Origin: Oegoconia quadripuncta
Lineage: Eukaryota > Arthropoda > Insecta > Lepidoptera > Autostichidae
DNA length: 64,000 nt
Direction of reading: 5' to 3'
Assembly (NCBI GenBank): GCA_949316235.1
Contig: OX438747.1
Span: 27,408,618 to 27,472,617 of the forward strand
Shown here: in pieces, positions 10,511 through 21,481 of the stretch
Layout of the letters: each line of letters begins with the position of its first letter
How positions within the stretch are numbered: position 1 is the first letter of the stretch
Translations under genes and position numbers: made by a program
The notes under the pieces: model-generated
Told to the model about the DNA's origin: nothing
The model's database searches: none
Seen by the model: only the letters and a program-made list of their open reading frames with translations

Positions 10511-10985
10511 AAGTTTTGAAGTGAAGTTTATTCTCTTTAAGAATACGAATGCCGTCACCTACACTCCATTGCTTAAGTATTACATGTAATTATGTAAGAG
10601 CTATAAACTCCATAAACTCTCTTCGCCATAGCTTGTTAAAAAACTGTTTCACACAAACATATAAGGGTGTTTCAGTAATAATGTGCTTACCTGACGTGAC
10701 CTACGGCAAGGAAGTGGGCGAGAGAGATAGATGGTGTGTAGGATGACCAAGCTATGTCGTGTTAGCCCATTACAGGCACAGCAATTAGAGACTGTACCAA
10801 TTAGGAAAACTGATCTAAAATGTCTGGAATGAGATCTGATCTAAAATATCTGGTTAATCACGCCTTTCTTACTAGTATGAATTTTATTACGTCAAGACAA
10901 TATTTTTATCCTATCAACTTGACTTTAATCACTGTGTGATAACTTATGATACTGAAACGTGGGTGTATGAATGGGCCTCATAAGA
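10511..10985. other. No gene seen
   Basis: No splice-consistent coding exon or repeat match; the 65-codon ORF at 10549 has no recognisable features. Confidence 0.4.
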
Positions 10986-11004
10986 AGGTTCAAGGTCACG
11001 CAAC

Positions 11005-11620
11005 AAGATATCAAATCAAATCAAAGTATTTTATTTCATAGGATAAAATAATCACTTGGAAACGTCACTATTAATATTACATTTAAATTTAAATTTACTG
11101 CTCATTCACAAAGCTGACTCCCCAGAGAAGAACGAGCAAGAAACTCTGGGGTTGCTCCTTTAAACAGATTATGGGTTGCGATTTGATAATTATATGAATA
11201 ATAAGACAGCTATGTCCATGCTTGCTTATCATTCAAATAGTCAGTGATTTTATAGCCTTTTGTTAATAATATCTGTTTTATGATTGCTTTAAATTTATTT
11301 GTTGGCAAATTTTGAATGTCTACTGAAACCTTATAAAAGCGTATACATTGCCCTTTGAAGGATTTACTAACTTTGTAAAGTCGCCTAACATAAACAGATA
11401 ACTGGTTCTTATTCCTTGTATTAACAAAAATTATATAGGTATAACCTTATTCGCTAAAAATAGTGCCTATCACTATTTTAGCGAATAAGGTTATATATAA
11501 TTTTTGCATATAACAAATTCTCATAAATGTATTGAGAAGTCATTGTTAATATATTAATTTCCTTAAACTTATCTCTAAGAGACACAATAGGTCCTAATTT
11601 GTAAATGTCACAAGGTCACG
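11005..11620 (-). mobile_element. L-c-related LINE 3' end
   Basis: TCAAATCAAATCAAAG tail, then AGAAGAACGAGCAAGAAACT as in 30483-30505. It is interrupted by the hairpin at 11425-11510. Confidence 0.6.
11425..11510. repeat. Long hairpin
   Basis: Arms of about 38 nt (CCTTATTCGCTAAAAATAGTG and its complement in the right arm, with AT-rich outer parts) are separated by a 5-nt loop. Only scattered mismatches are present. Confidence 0.9.
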
Positions 11621-11664
11621 GGAAGTCGCTGTATGCAGGCCACTTCCAACCGGTCACTCTGGAA

Positions 11665-11735
11665 TTCTATGGGGGAGACCTATGTCCAGCAGTGGACGTC
11701 TTTTGGCTGATGTGATGATGATGTTCAACTTGACC
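11665..11735 (+). mobile_element. RTE-type LINE 3' tail
   Basis: GGGGGAGACCTATGTCCAGC, AGTGGACGTC, then TTGGCTGATG and a GATGAT tail: the common lepidopteran RTE 3' end. Confidence 0.6.
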
Positions 11736-12383
11736 AGCGACTTCAGCCGATTCATTAAAAGGTAAACCTGTATTTTTTCTAAATATTAATTACAAGTAAG
11801 GAGTTAAGCTCGTCTTTGTACATTTTATATAAGTACAATTCATATTTTTGTAACAATTTTGTGTACAATAAAGATATTAAGATACAATTATATTTACTAG
11901 AATATTTGTATATACCCACTTTAGGTGTATTTTTATCAAGCCGTACTAAAATTTACAGTTTGTAGGCAGTATTATTTTTTATACAATAAAATCATGGTCA
12001 CCCTACACACCCCCGTCTATTACGTCGGTATAGAGGGAGCGACTCAGTTTGATACTTGCATCAATAAATAAAATGATACGACATGGTCCGATCATCAGGT
12101 TCCGTAGCATGACGACGTTTGTCGCGCGCGACGTAGGAGTGTGAGTGTGATAATTGCAGGACAAATATTGTCTCGCGCGACATAAACGTTTATAGCGCCC
12201 GCCTGTCATGGTACTAGTGCTGGTGACAGATCTGTTTCACTTTGCGAGGTAGCTTGATACGAATGTATAATGAATTATAAAAAAAAGAAGATATTTATTC
12301 ATCCCAAAAATAATTAACAAACTACGCATTTATTACAATTAGGACAAAGTTGAGATGAATGGGTAAGGATTCAGCAAAAAAAA
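11736..12383. other. No gene seen
   Basis: 12000-12240 is GC-richer and contains two GTCGCGCGCGAC-like palindromic motifs (12120, 12170) but no supported exon. Confidence 0.4.
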
Positions 12384-12669
12384 CCGCCTCCGTGGCTCAA
12401 TGTAAACAACATTGGGTTTACGTTTACTCGGTTTGGTTGGTGGTAGGGCATATTAAATGTCCGCCTGGCTAGCTACCACAATCTTATCTAAATCTGCCGC
12501 CAAACAACAATGTTAATAGCATTGTTATGTTCAGGTTGTCAGAGATAAGATAGCCAGCCCCCATATAATATGGTGTGTCCGGGTCAGTACGCTACCACCT
12601 TCGGCCTCATCTTCACTTAACATCAGATGTGATTGAGGTCAAGTGCTAACCCGTTGTGGATAAAAAAAT
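12384..12669 (+). mobile_element. SINE-A copy, head deleted
   Basis: Starts CCGCCTCCGTGGCTCAATG but jumps from GGTTTACG to ACTCGGTTTGG, so the B-box part of the head is deleted. It ends GTTGTGGATAAAAAA. Confidence 0.8.
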
Positions 12670-12879
12670 AATATATTTCTAGTATCAACATTACTTGGCT
12701 AGTGTATACATATAAATCGATCGAGTACGATGCAAGACGCGACGGTAGGACTAGGGCTCGTACAAGTAATATGTGCTTATCTATTACTAGGCTTCATTCT
12801 GGCTATCATCTGTCCTGCATTCAACCCTTTGAATTGCAAATAGTTAGATAGATAGATTTTATAAGACAGATAAGATGTC

Positions 12880-13395
12880 CAGGCGCTCATTGTCTTTTTC
12901 GAGAGATATCTCAGCGTCGATCGAAGCTTCAAATGATCGGAAGGCTGGCTTCTATTTCGCTCAGAGGCTAAGGCCCGTATTAATAAACCATTCTCAAATC
13001 GAGAACAGTCTTGTGACTGATTAATAAACCTAACTTGAGACTTGAAACGCGTGCGCTCACTCAAGCAGTACTCACTTGAGAGAGATTCACTTATTAATAA
13101 ACGGAACTCAAGACTATCATTCATTCGCCGCTGAGGCGAATACTTGGGAAGTGATCTCAGCTGAGTAGACCTTAAGATTGGTTTATAAATTAGCACGGAG
13201 CTTGAGATAGCGTCAACTTCTTAAGACGCATGCCGGGTGATACAGCTTCAAGACTTGTATTGAGATTGGTTTATTATTACGGACCTAAGTCTGTCTGTCC
13301 AAAGAGGAAACGCACTTAGCCTCTTAGGCACCCTTCCGTTTCAGCCAGATCTGGGACAAATTTTTAATTTGTAAATGTGTGTTTTATATATTTAT
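12880..13395 (+). mobile_element. L-f LINE 3' end split by a MITE
   Basis: GATCGGAAGGCTGGCTTCTA before 12969 continues as GTCCAAAGAGGAAACGCACT after 13288; removing the MITE and one TAA joins them. Confidence 0.6.
12972..13285. mobile_element. Harbinger-type MITE, family CCCGTATTAATAAACC
   Basis: 314 bp. Terminal inverted repeat GGCCCGTATTAATAAACC / inverse at 13285, with a 3-bp TAA target duplication (12969-12971, 13286-13288). A second copy is at 61448-61769 and a left-end fragment at 22010. The 139-codon minus ORF is incidental. Confidence 0.85.
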
Positions 13396-13594
13396 TATTT
13401 TTTAATTTGTAAATGTGTATTTCATTATTTCGTTTTTGTAATTATGTACAAAATTCTTTGTGTACTTATAACGATAAGATATTTATTTGCCAAAAAGGAC
13501 TATACATCATTATACATTTGTCGTAATATCCCCACTATATAGGCTAGGCCTGTATCACGAATGCTAAGATATCCATAATTAGAGAATCAATTTT

Positions 13595-13886
13595 ACTACT
13601 AGGCTAACATAGCCGAGCGGTAATCAATCTGCATGCCCTACTGAAGGTAGACGATGCCCTACGTGACTCTATTGCTACCATTGACCCCATACCCGCCGGT
13701 ACCAGGCTTACATAACCGAGCGGGAATGAATCTGCATGCCCTATCTACTGAAGGTAGACGGGACCCTACGTGGCTCTACTGCTGCCTTGGACCCCAGTCT
13801 AATGCCCGCTGCTACCAGGCTAACATAACCGAGCGAGAGTCAATCGGCATGCCCTATAGAAGGTAGACGGTGCCCTACTAGTCCAG
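13595..13886 (+). repeat. 91-bp-type minisatellite, block 1
   Basis: Three diverged units built on AGGCTAACATAACCGAGCG, TGCATGCCCTACTGAAGGTA, GACGGTGCCCTACGTGACTC and TAATGCCCGCCGG. The same unit appears inverted at 46150-46660 and direct at 55990-58370. Confidence 0.85.
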
Positions 13887-13887
13887 T

Positions 13888-13990
13888 CAAGATATGCATA
13901 TTTGGGGGTGTAACTTCCTATAATCTTAAAGGCCCTGATTTTTTGTACATAGAGTACCTATCAGTGATATTGTAAAAAAATATTTTCTAA
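13888..13990 (+). repeat. Short dispersed repeat
   Basis: CTAGTCCAGT ... TTCCTATAATCTTAAAGGCC then TGATTTTTTGTACAT, as at 2450 and 41207. Confidence 0.5.
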
Positions 13991-15012
13991 CGGATCAGAA
14001 ATTTGCTTTAGGTATAGTGTAGGTGTTTAGTTATAAAACCTACAATATTAAATTAAAGTTACCACTGTGCACTTCTTACACTTGTAGATGCAAGATCTTC
14101 TAAAACTAATTTCTAAAAAATTAATCAATAGCTACTTTATACTTTTCTAAAAATAGTTTATTGAAATTGTAAAGAAGTTATCTTCGATCTTCCTCTCTCT
14201 CTGTAACCTTCTTTCCCTCTCTAATGCTTGTCGTAAATTCATTCAAATCTACTTAATCCGTGTAAAAACGTATTGGCCTGAGAAAAATTGTGTTTAGACG
14301 ACACGATGTTGTGGGAGACGTCGGAGTAACTGGAATGAGGGGAAGTAAAATCTGCTCCCATTATGAAAAACACATCAGTATTCCAGACAGGTATAAAATT
14401 GTATCTTAATGCTGCACCACTCAGCGTATTGCGAGGCGTCTATAAAGTTGAATATCTATGTTATTTATTACGCTTAACAGCTATCTGATCTCAAGGTACA
14501 AATCATAGGGCTAATTGAGTGGCTGTAGAGAAAGTTGGAACGTGGTTCAATAGAAATTTGAAAATAGAACAAGTTTTTTTTTTTATTTGACAGTTGTCAG
14601 TTGAAAACGATTCTCCCTAGTGATGAAAAGCATTACTCTCAACCCGCTCCAACTTCAGACCTACTTTCCGAGTATAAGTAATGAAAAGATTATTTTTATA
14701 TCGTGTATTTACATTATATTACTTTTCCTAAATTCCCTCTATTGTCACTCCATTGACGCATTCGTTTATTAACTAGCTTGGACCCCAGGGCCTGGCTGAT
14801 GGTAATAAACAAGGTGTTCGTAAAAAAGTTACCAAACCGACTTTGTCCCCAGCGGGGTCTCCAGTAATTGGCTTAAACCACTGACTGCGACAGTGGGTTG
14901 CATGTCAAACACTGGGGCAGTGACGGACTTAGGAGCTAGGAAATTTTCCATTTCTCTGATAAATACTATTGATTTTTAACACGCTTTTATTAGTTTCACT
15001 TGTGACTAACAA
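13991..15012. other. No gene seen
   Basis: 14090-14155 (GCAAGATCTTCTAAAAC, ATTAATCAATAGCTACTTTA) has a partial match at 63440-63490, so at least part is repetitive. Nothing else recognised. Confidence 0.4.
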
Positions 15013-15013
15013 T

Positions 15014-15342
15014 GTGGCCTCTGTGGCTCAATGTAAACAACATTGGGCTTACGATTCAGAGGTCGCGGTTTCGATCCCCAACGGGGTACATGTTTAAGTA
15101 CTCGGTTTGGTTGGTGGTAGGGCATTTTAAATGTCCGCCTGGCTAGCTACCACCTTATCTAAATCTGCCGCCAAGCAGCAATGTTAATAGCATTGTTGTG
15201 TTCCGTTTGTCAGAGATAAGTTAGCCAGTCCTCCAAAATATGTTGAGGTTTCCGGGTCAGTACGCTTCCACCTTCGACCTCATCTTCACTTAACATCAGG
15301 TGTGATCGAGGTCAAGTACCAACCCGTCGTACATAAAAAAAT
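15014..15342 (+). mobile_element. SINE-A copy
   Basis: Head begins GGCCTCTGTGGCTCAATG with B-box GGTTTCGATCCCC; ends CGTCGTACATAAAAAA. Confidence 0.85.
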
Positions 15343-15929
15343 GTAATTAATTGTCGTATCGAAATGAAACTTTGTACGTATATGTAATTCTGATGACAAT
15401 ACTATAATTGGGTATCTTGGAGCTGATCTGATGATAGAGCCAGGAAGTGGATGGTGAAACTCTTCAGTGGATACTTGGTGTCGACGATCTGACGATGCAG
15501 CCAGGAGGTGGATGGTGGAAATGTAGCGTGTTTTTTTTAGTTTTTGAAACTACGAATTATTCACTAATATTTTTAACCGATTTCCAAAATGAGGAGATTC
15601 TCAATTCGGCCGTTTGTATATCCTAAAGAAATCAGGTAAGCTCTTAAATTTAGGTAATTGTTTAGACCGTAAATCCAACGAGTGTAGGTAGGTATACTTT
15701 GTTGACCTCAGTAAAAATTTTGTAAAAAAGAAATAAAATGTCAAATGGCGTTTTGTTTGCCTTACAAAATTTATTAAACGCAAGATTGCGTTTAGTTGTC
15801 AATAAAAAAATTATAGGGAAGAGAATAAATAAATATTTGGTCATACTACACACAAACCTTTACAGGTTTTCGTAGGCGTCTTATAGTGAAGATTGTTCAA
15901 ATAATGTTCTATGGATAAATAAAAAAAAA
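15343..15929. other. No gene seen
   Basis: Contains a short direct duplication near 15424-15520 (GATGATAGAGCCAGGAAGTGG / ACGATGCAGCCAGGAGGTGG, 60-70 bp apart). No exon supported. Confidence 0.4.
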
Positions 15930-16100
15930 AAAAAAAAAATACACAGCGCCATCTAGTTCTGGTTGATATACTACATAAATGCATTTTTTTTTGTAAATAA
16001 GTACTTATTATAAATGAAAACATCCATAACTCGGGTACACGTGTCCGTATTCAACATACAAATCAGTCGTCAGAGTTTCTAACCACTACACCAAACAGGT
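15918..16100 (-). mobile_element. SINE-B copy, partial
   Basis: A-run at 15918-15938, then CACAGCGCCATCTAGTTCTG, ending AAACAGGTCGACTG. A deletion removes GGTATCCA and the B-box region. Confidence 0.65.
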
Positions 16101-16590
16101 CGACTGAATAACACATTCAAATCATTCATTCGTGGAGGAATCATTCACTCTCTTCCCTAATTAAATCATTATAAGTAGGTAAATGAACGTTCATACAATG
16201 CCCATTAATTTAATTAGGACATTAAATTTAATAAATCATTAACAAATGTCGTGAGTCGTTTCTTGCAACGATAATAAATTGCAATTTTTTTTCGATCCTT
16301 CGGCTGTGGCTCTTGTAATAGTGGCATAATACATTGAGTTTGAGTTTAAACGTATAACCAAGGGAAGTCTGGCTTTTAGTGTTGAAGCCGCCTAATTGTG
16401 TTAAATTTTTACAATCTAAAGAGTTGCATTGTAAAACTGAATTCGACCCTGCCCATTGTCAGTCATCTCAAAAAAGGGGCCGGTCCCTCACTTTTCGCGC
16501 CTATGTTTGTGAAGGGGTCCGGAACATTCGAATTGAAAAGCGTTAATTTTAGATACATGTTTTATTAACCCCCGACGATAAATTACTAGT
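16101..16590. other. No gene seen
   Basis: A GC-richer stretch at 16440-16530 (AAAAAAGGGGCCGGTCCCTC) is unassigned. Confidence 0.4.
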
Positions 16591-16591
16591 G

Positions 16592-16935
16592 TTTTTTTTT
16601 ATGCACGACGGGTTTGTACTTGACCTCAACCACACGTGTAGATGTAGTTGAGGTCGAAGTGTAGATGAGGTCGAAGGTGGGAGCGTACTGACCCGGAAAC
16701 CCCAACACATTTGAGGGACTCGCTATCTTATCTCTGACAACCGGAACACAACAATGCTATTACCATTGCTGCTTGGCGGCAGATTTAGATAAGATGGTGG
16801 TAGCTAGCCAGGCGGACGTTTAAAATGCCCTACCACCAACCAAACCGAGTACTTAAACATGTACCCCGCTGGGGATCGAACCCGCGACCTCCGAATCGTA
16901 AACCCAATGTTGTTTACATTGAACCACGGAGGCGG
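16592..16935 (-). mobile_element. SINE-A copy with small internal duplication
   Basis: The tail region holds a duplicated GTAGATG(T/A)(A/G)GTTGAGGTCGAAG-like segment at 16638-16675; otherwise near full length. Confidence 0.8.
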
Positions 16936-16964
16936 TGTAGTATGTTTGAGGGCGTAGTATATAA

Positions 16965-17037
16965 ATGAAAACAGCCATAACTCGGGTACACATGTCCGTA
17001 TTCATCACACAAACATATGCCCCTAGCGGGATTCGAA
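16965..17037 (-). mobile_element. SINE-B fragment
   Basis: ATAACTCGGGTACACATGTC and GCCCCTAGCGGGATTCGAAC, the head-side half only. Confidence 0.65.
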
Positions 17038-17086
17038 CATTCCTATTACTTTTACATTTACTTGTTATAAAATAGAATAGAAAAAA

Positions 17087-17380
17087 GCTTCGGTGTCTCA
17101 GCGGTTAAGAATCCCAATTTGGGAGGTCCGGGTTCGATTACCAGGCAGACCATGTACCAATGAGTTTTTAATTACTTATGTGCATTTATCCGACTGCTCT
17201 TTAAAGGAAAACATCGTGAGGAAACCTGCATGCCTGAGAAATAAAAATTCAAAGACATGTGAAGTCCCCAACCCGCATTGGGCCAGCGTGGTGGACTATG
17301 GCCCGTACTCCCTCATTATACGAGGGGAGGCCTATATCCCTGCAGTGGGATGTTTACGGGCTGATAATGATGACGAGTTG
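17087..17380 (+). mobile_element. SINE-D copy, near full length
   Basis: Head CTCAGCGGTTAAGAATCCC with B-box GGGTTCGATTACC; body ACATCGTGAGGAAACCTGCA; tail GGCCTATATCCCTGCAGTGG then GATAATGATGA. It creates a 97-codon ORF that is not a gene. Confidence 0.8.
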
Positions 17381-17684
17381 TTATAATACTATACATTATT
17401 ATCATAATATCAATAATTGTCATAAAATATTTATTATTGAAACATTGGAAATTTTAAATAAAATTGTCAAATTTTAAAATGCGTAAAGCGTGGTCCGATC
17501 TGAGCCCGGTTTTTATATTATATTATTTTTATTTTGATGCTTTCCAAAGTGACTTTAGGGCTAAATAATTCATTGTATGTAGACATGTATGCAACAGTCA
17601 AGCAACAAGGTTGCAGCTCAGTGCATTAAGATGCTCACTGGACGAGCAAGTATAGTTTATACCATAAAGATTAAAAGCAGAGTT

Positions 17685-18010
17685 TAGTAAGTTTTACCCA
17701 ACTCCCAAGGAAGGAGGGTAATGTTTTTCGAGTGTAAAGAGGTTGCCTGGAAGAGATCGCTTTTAGTGATAACGCCGCCAAATTGTACTATCCCCTTTTT
17801 CTTATTTTTTTGTATGCTTCTTATTGTTGTACAATAAAGAATTGTTTGTTTGTTTGTTTGTAAGTATGTGCGTGTCTTTGGCGTATCCTGTAGTCTAAAC
17901 GACTTGTCCGATATCGAATTGCATGGTGTCGTTAGATTCGTCTTGGTATCCGGAGTGTCATAGGACATCTTATGGTGAAAAATCCAACATGGCGCTTGCG
18001 AAATACAAAA
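17685..18010 (+). mobile_element. Short element split by an L-d insertion
   Basis: AAGGAGGGTAATGTTTTTCG at 17711 and CTTTGGCGTATCCTGTAGTC at 17876 belong to the family seen at 1582. The L-d tail 17740-17862 lies between them. Confidence 0.5.
17740..17862 (+). mobile_element. L-d LINE 3' end
   Basis: TGCCTGGAAGAGATCGCTTT, GCCGCCAAATTGTACTATCC, GTTGTACAATAAAG and a TTTG-repeat tail. Confidence 0.65.
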
Positions 18011-18070
18011 TATATACTGTCGGGTGTTTTGGTTTGTAAACTTATATTATTATTTTATATTAAATTATTT

Positions 18071-18192
18071 TATCAATCAATCAAATACGCTTTATTGTTA
18101 AAATAAGGAAGGTATATACATTTAAATATCTTATAGAAAGTACAAATTAGGCGGCCTTATCGCTAACAGCGATCTCTTCCAGGCAAACCTAT
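18071..18192 (-). mobile_element. L-d-type LINE 3' end
   Basis: TCAATCAAATACGCTTTATT tail, ending GGCGGCCTTATCGCTAACAG and CGATCTCTTCCAGGC. A fragment of the same tail recurs at 18735-18810. Confidence 0.6.
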
Positions 18193-18659
18193 CATCACGG
18201 AATTCTATATGAGTAATTAAGTGGGTTAGCACAAATAATTTCCTAATTGTTAAGTACATCTGAAAGTTCTGCATATTGAATTCAAAAAGTGTTATCTTAT
18301 AGGTGTGCAAAACATTAATAAGTACTATATGTGATGAGAAACAATATTAACCTGTCTAACCCACCTACTAAGTGATATTGTGCTCGACTGTACTCTGATA
18401 GGTACCTACTTACACAGTCACACAAATGAGTCGGGAGCAGGGATTGAGTTTTAATCTCAGTATAATTTGATTAGAGGACTACAGGGAGACCGTGTTGAAT
18501 TGAAAATCATGCAATTCTGCTGATGGTCGTAAAGATGTAGAAAGTACTTTGTAGATGAGGATATGTGGTTAATAAGATGATGAGGAGGTTTTAGAAATAC
18601 ATGATGAGGATTCGAATGTGGAAAAGGATGAGATTAACATTAAATAAATCAATAAGTAA

Positions 18660-18812
18660 TTTTTTTACCGTAAGGAAAAAAATAAGGCATAATTAGGTAC
18701 CTAGGTGAAATACAAGGTATTGGCATAGGTAGTTTAATCAATCAATCAAATACGCTTTATTGTTTAAATAAGGATAGTACATTTAAATATCTTATAGAAA
18801 CTACAAATTATC
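18660..18812 (-). repeat. MITE fragment plus L-d tail
   Basis: 18660-18734 matches one end of the 3762 MITE (TTACCGTAAGGAAAAAAAT, GGCATAGGTAGTTT); 18735-18810 is an L-d tail. Confidence 0.5.
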
Positions 18813-18842
18813 AACTCCAAATACCAAAACAAATTTCATTTT

Positions 18843-19217
18843 TTTTTTGATTGACTGGTTTCGCGTTTGACCACAATCTCACCTGATGGAAAGTGAGGAT
18901 GTGGTCGAAGATGAAGCACGCGATCCCAGTAAATGCCTATTCACTCTGCTCTTGAAGATCCCAAGGTTGTAGGATTCAGGAAAGACTGACGCCGGAAGGG
19001 AGTTCCATGCCTTGGCTGTTCGGATGATGAATGAAGAATCGAACTTCTTAGTGCGAATGTTCGGTATATTAACTATATACGGGTGGAATCCCTCCCCACG
19101 CCTAGTGGTCCGAAGATGGAGGGGGGGCGGTGGAATAAGATTATGGAATTCCAACGCACACTCACCGAAATGCATCCTGTAAAAAATTGAGAGACAGGCG
19201 ACTGCGACGGTGTTCAA
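18843..19217 (-). mobile_element. L-b LINE 3' end
   Basis: A 112-codon minus ORF reads LSIFYRMHFGECALEFHNLI ... AKAWNSLPASVFPESYNLGI, FKSRVNRHLL. This is a LINE reverse-transcriptase C-terminal tail related to L-a, followed by the poly(T) at 18839. It is 5'-truncated. Confidence 0.75.
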
Positions 19218-19429
19218 GGCTCTGCAATTTAGCAGTCATCGAATTATCACCTATGAGTCTCATGGCACGTCGTTCCAACAGAATCGAGTGCAGCTAGTTG
19301 GTACTTGGTTGAACCATCCCATTTCGAGACGACTATTAGAAGTTAAAATTGACTTCCAAGATTTGTTAGTTACAAGTAAATCTAATAGAAGCCAAAAAAA
19401 AACCCGACGGCATATTTTGTAATTTGCGG

Positions 19430-19600
19430 AAGCCATGTGCGATTTATTACCTTAAAATGCATCCTATGACACTGTGGGGATCGAGACGAATCGAACGACA
19501 CCTTACATTTCAAAATCGGTCAAGTCGTTTGAACTACAGGAGGTAACAGAAATCTAACTCTGGATAAACATTACGCTCGTTTTTGGGGCAGTCGGGTAAT
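19430..19600 (-). mobile_element. Short element (1582 family)
   Basis: ATCGAGACGAATCGAACGAC and TCAAGTCGTTTGAACTACAG match 42270-42310 plus 42885, and 17880-17960 inverted. Confidence 0.5.
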
Positions 19601-19670
19601 ACGTATTGAATGAACGAACGGAAGAATGAATGAAAGAAAATATATTTTTTTTATACACAACAGGTTATTA

Positions 19671-19945
19671 CTTTTGACGACCTGTTTGGTGTAGTGGTTA
19701 AAAATTCTGACTGCTATACCAAAAGGTCGCGGGTTCGAATCCCGCTAGGGGCATATGTATGTATGATGAATACAGACATGTGTTCCCGAGTTATGGATGT
19801 TTTTCATTTATTTATGTATTTATTTACAAAAAAAAATGTATTTGTATAATTTATCAACCATCTGGTATCCATAACACAAGCCTAGTTGCTTAGTGTGGAA
19901 CTGGATGGCGCTGTGTGTATGTGCAAAGATATTTATTTATTTATT
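19671..19945 (+). mobile_element. SINE-B copy, full length
   Basis: GACGACCTGTTTGGTGTAGT head, B-box GGGTTCGAATCCC, ending TGTGCAAAGATATTTATTTA. The head looks like a tRNA but lacks a paired acceptor stem and is one of many copies. Confidence 0.85.
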
Positions 19946-19947
19946 TA

Positions 19948-20180
19948 TTACTTGACCTCAATCACACTAACCAGATGTTAAGTGAAGATGAGGCCGAACT
20001 TATCTCTGACAACCGGAACACAACAATGCAATTGCTGTGCAGTGGTAGCTAACCAGGTGGACATTTAAAATGCCCTACCACCAAACAAACCGAGTACTTA
20101 AAAATGTACTCCGCTGGGGATCGAAACCGCGACCCCCCAATCGTAAACCCAATGTTGTTTACATTGAGCCACGGAGGCGG
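19948..20180 (-). mobile_element. SINE-A copy, body deleted
   Basis: Head intact at 20090-20180; the segment between GGCCGAA and CTTATCTCTGACAACC is missing. Confidence 0.8.
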
Positions 20181-20330
20181 TTATATCGAATAAACACTAT
20201 GATTACTCATGCGCGTGTAATCCGCCGGAGAAAACCAAGTCAACTAATCGCCGGTTGCTCAGTCGCCCACCAACAGCGGAACCTGTGAGTACGGATAGTA
20301 CAGCTGCTGACAAGTTCACTCGGAACGGAC
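20181..20330 (-). repeat. Flank shared with 45330-45481
   Basis: TATATCGAATAAACAC, TGATTACTCATGCGCGTGTA and ACTAATCGCCGGTTGCTCAG are repeated in inverse at 45380-45481, again joined to a SINE-A head at the same base. Confidence 0.75.
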
Positions 20331-20654
20331 ATAACATATAAATACATTTTCTAGTAAGTAATCATTCTATAGCTTAATAATTGAGTAACAAAACTGGCAT
20401 ATTTAAAATGCCCTACCACCAACTAAACCAACCAATATATTTATGAATAGGAAACATAAATAATACAAAACCATTCTTATTATAAACCAATATAATCACA
20501 AACATTCTTAATAACAAATAGACGTTATTTTCGTAACACACTTTCAAAATTAGGAGCGTTCAATTTTAAACACTACGTGATTCAGTTATACAGTTTTGTT
20601 TTTCTATTTTAATTTCTTGATTCGGAAAACATACCATACAAAATAGTATATTGA

Positions 20655-20936
20655 TATAGATGACTCTTAGTAAAATCTTTGTAAAAATGATATTAATTCA
20701 GTTATCGGCTTATTTTTATAGTAACGATTTTATGTCACATAAACAATTCGGTTTTACTAGGGGCCGCTCGACAACCGACGCGGGTGTAGAGCTCTTACAA
20801 CATATTTTTGAAGCTTGGGAAGATTCTCGGGATGCAATAGGAGTATTCTGCGACTGTAAAATTGACTATTTTAAGTGTACTCTGTCTGTACCTACAAAAT
20901 AAAGCATTTTTGACTTTGACTTTGACATTGGTGTCG
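20655..20936 (+). mobile_element. L-c LINE with internal deletion
   Basis: The frame 20660-20860 encodes reverse-transcriptase finger/palm sequence (KQFGFTRGRSTTDAGVELLQ, then DAIGVFCD). It joins directly to the L-c 3' end (ATTGACTATTTTAAGTGTAC ... AATAAAGCATTTTTGAC). The catalytic YADD region is missing. Confidence 0.8.
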
Positions 20937-20939
20937 ATT

Positions 20940-21250
20940 CGGATGTACAACGAACTAAACTAAATTTAAATTATATGTATCCTTTTCTAACCACTAATAC
21001 ATGAAAAGGACGACATATAATTAAGCCCTGTGAAATTAAGTAAAAGGATCAAAACAAGCACTTCTTTATCAATATTAGGTGTACACCTAGCGATGTCACG
21101 ATTAAAATACTATGGAGCGACTTGTTTTGACAGCTCTTAACTTAATTTGACAGGACTTAATTTATAGTCGTCCCTTTCATGTTAATAGTGTTAGAAAAGG
21201 ATGTATCTGCTTTAAATTTAGTTAGTTCGTTGTACATCCGAATCGACACC
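20940..21250. mobile_element. 311-bp inverted-repeat MITE
   Basis: Ends GGTGTCGATTCGGATGTACA and its inverse form terminal inverted repeats of about 40 bp with few mismatches. ATT flanks both sides (20937-20939, 21251-21253). It sits exactly at the end of the L-c TTTGAC tail. Confidence 0.85.
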
Positions 21251-21257
21251 ATTATAG

Positions 21258-21480
21258 ACTAGCTTTCCGCCCACTGCTTCGCCTGCGTGGTATTCCACTT
21301 ATCGCGGAAATTTGTTTATCCCGCGGGAACTACTCATTTTATCGGGATAAAATATCCTATGTCTCAATCCAGGGTATATTCTACCTACATACCAAATTTC
21401 ATCCAAATCAGTTCATCCGTGTCGCCCCGTGATTGACCAACAAACAAACAAACATTCAAACTATCGCATTTATAATATTA
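21258..21480 (-). mobile_element. Helitron-like element
   Basis: Inverse of 37283-37483: ACTAGCTTTCCGCCC end, CCCGCGGGAACTACTCATTT, ending CGCATTTATAATATTAGAT. Confidence 0.5.
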
Positions 21481-21481
21481 G

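Noticed and set aside
12777..13196. 139-codon minus-strand ORF
   Set aside because: Crosses a MITE boundary and its host LINE; no domain.
15014..15090. tRNA gene in SINE-A head
   Set aside because: Same reason: multi-copy, no cloverleaf, attached to a common SINE body.
19671..19750. tRNA gene (B-box GGTTCGAATCC and tRNA-like start)
   Set aside because: No paired acceptor stem or clear anticodon arm, and the same head with the same downstream body occurs many times; it is a SINE head.
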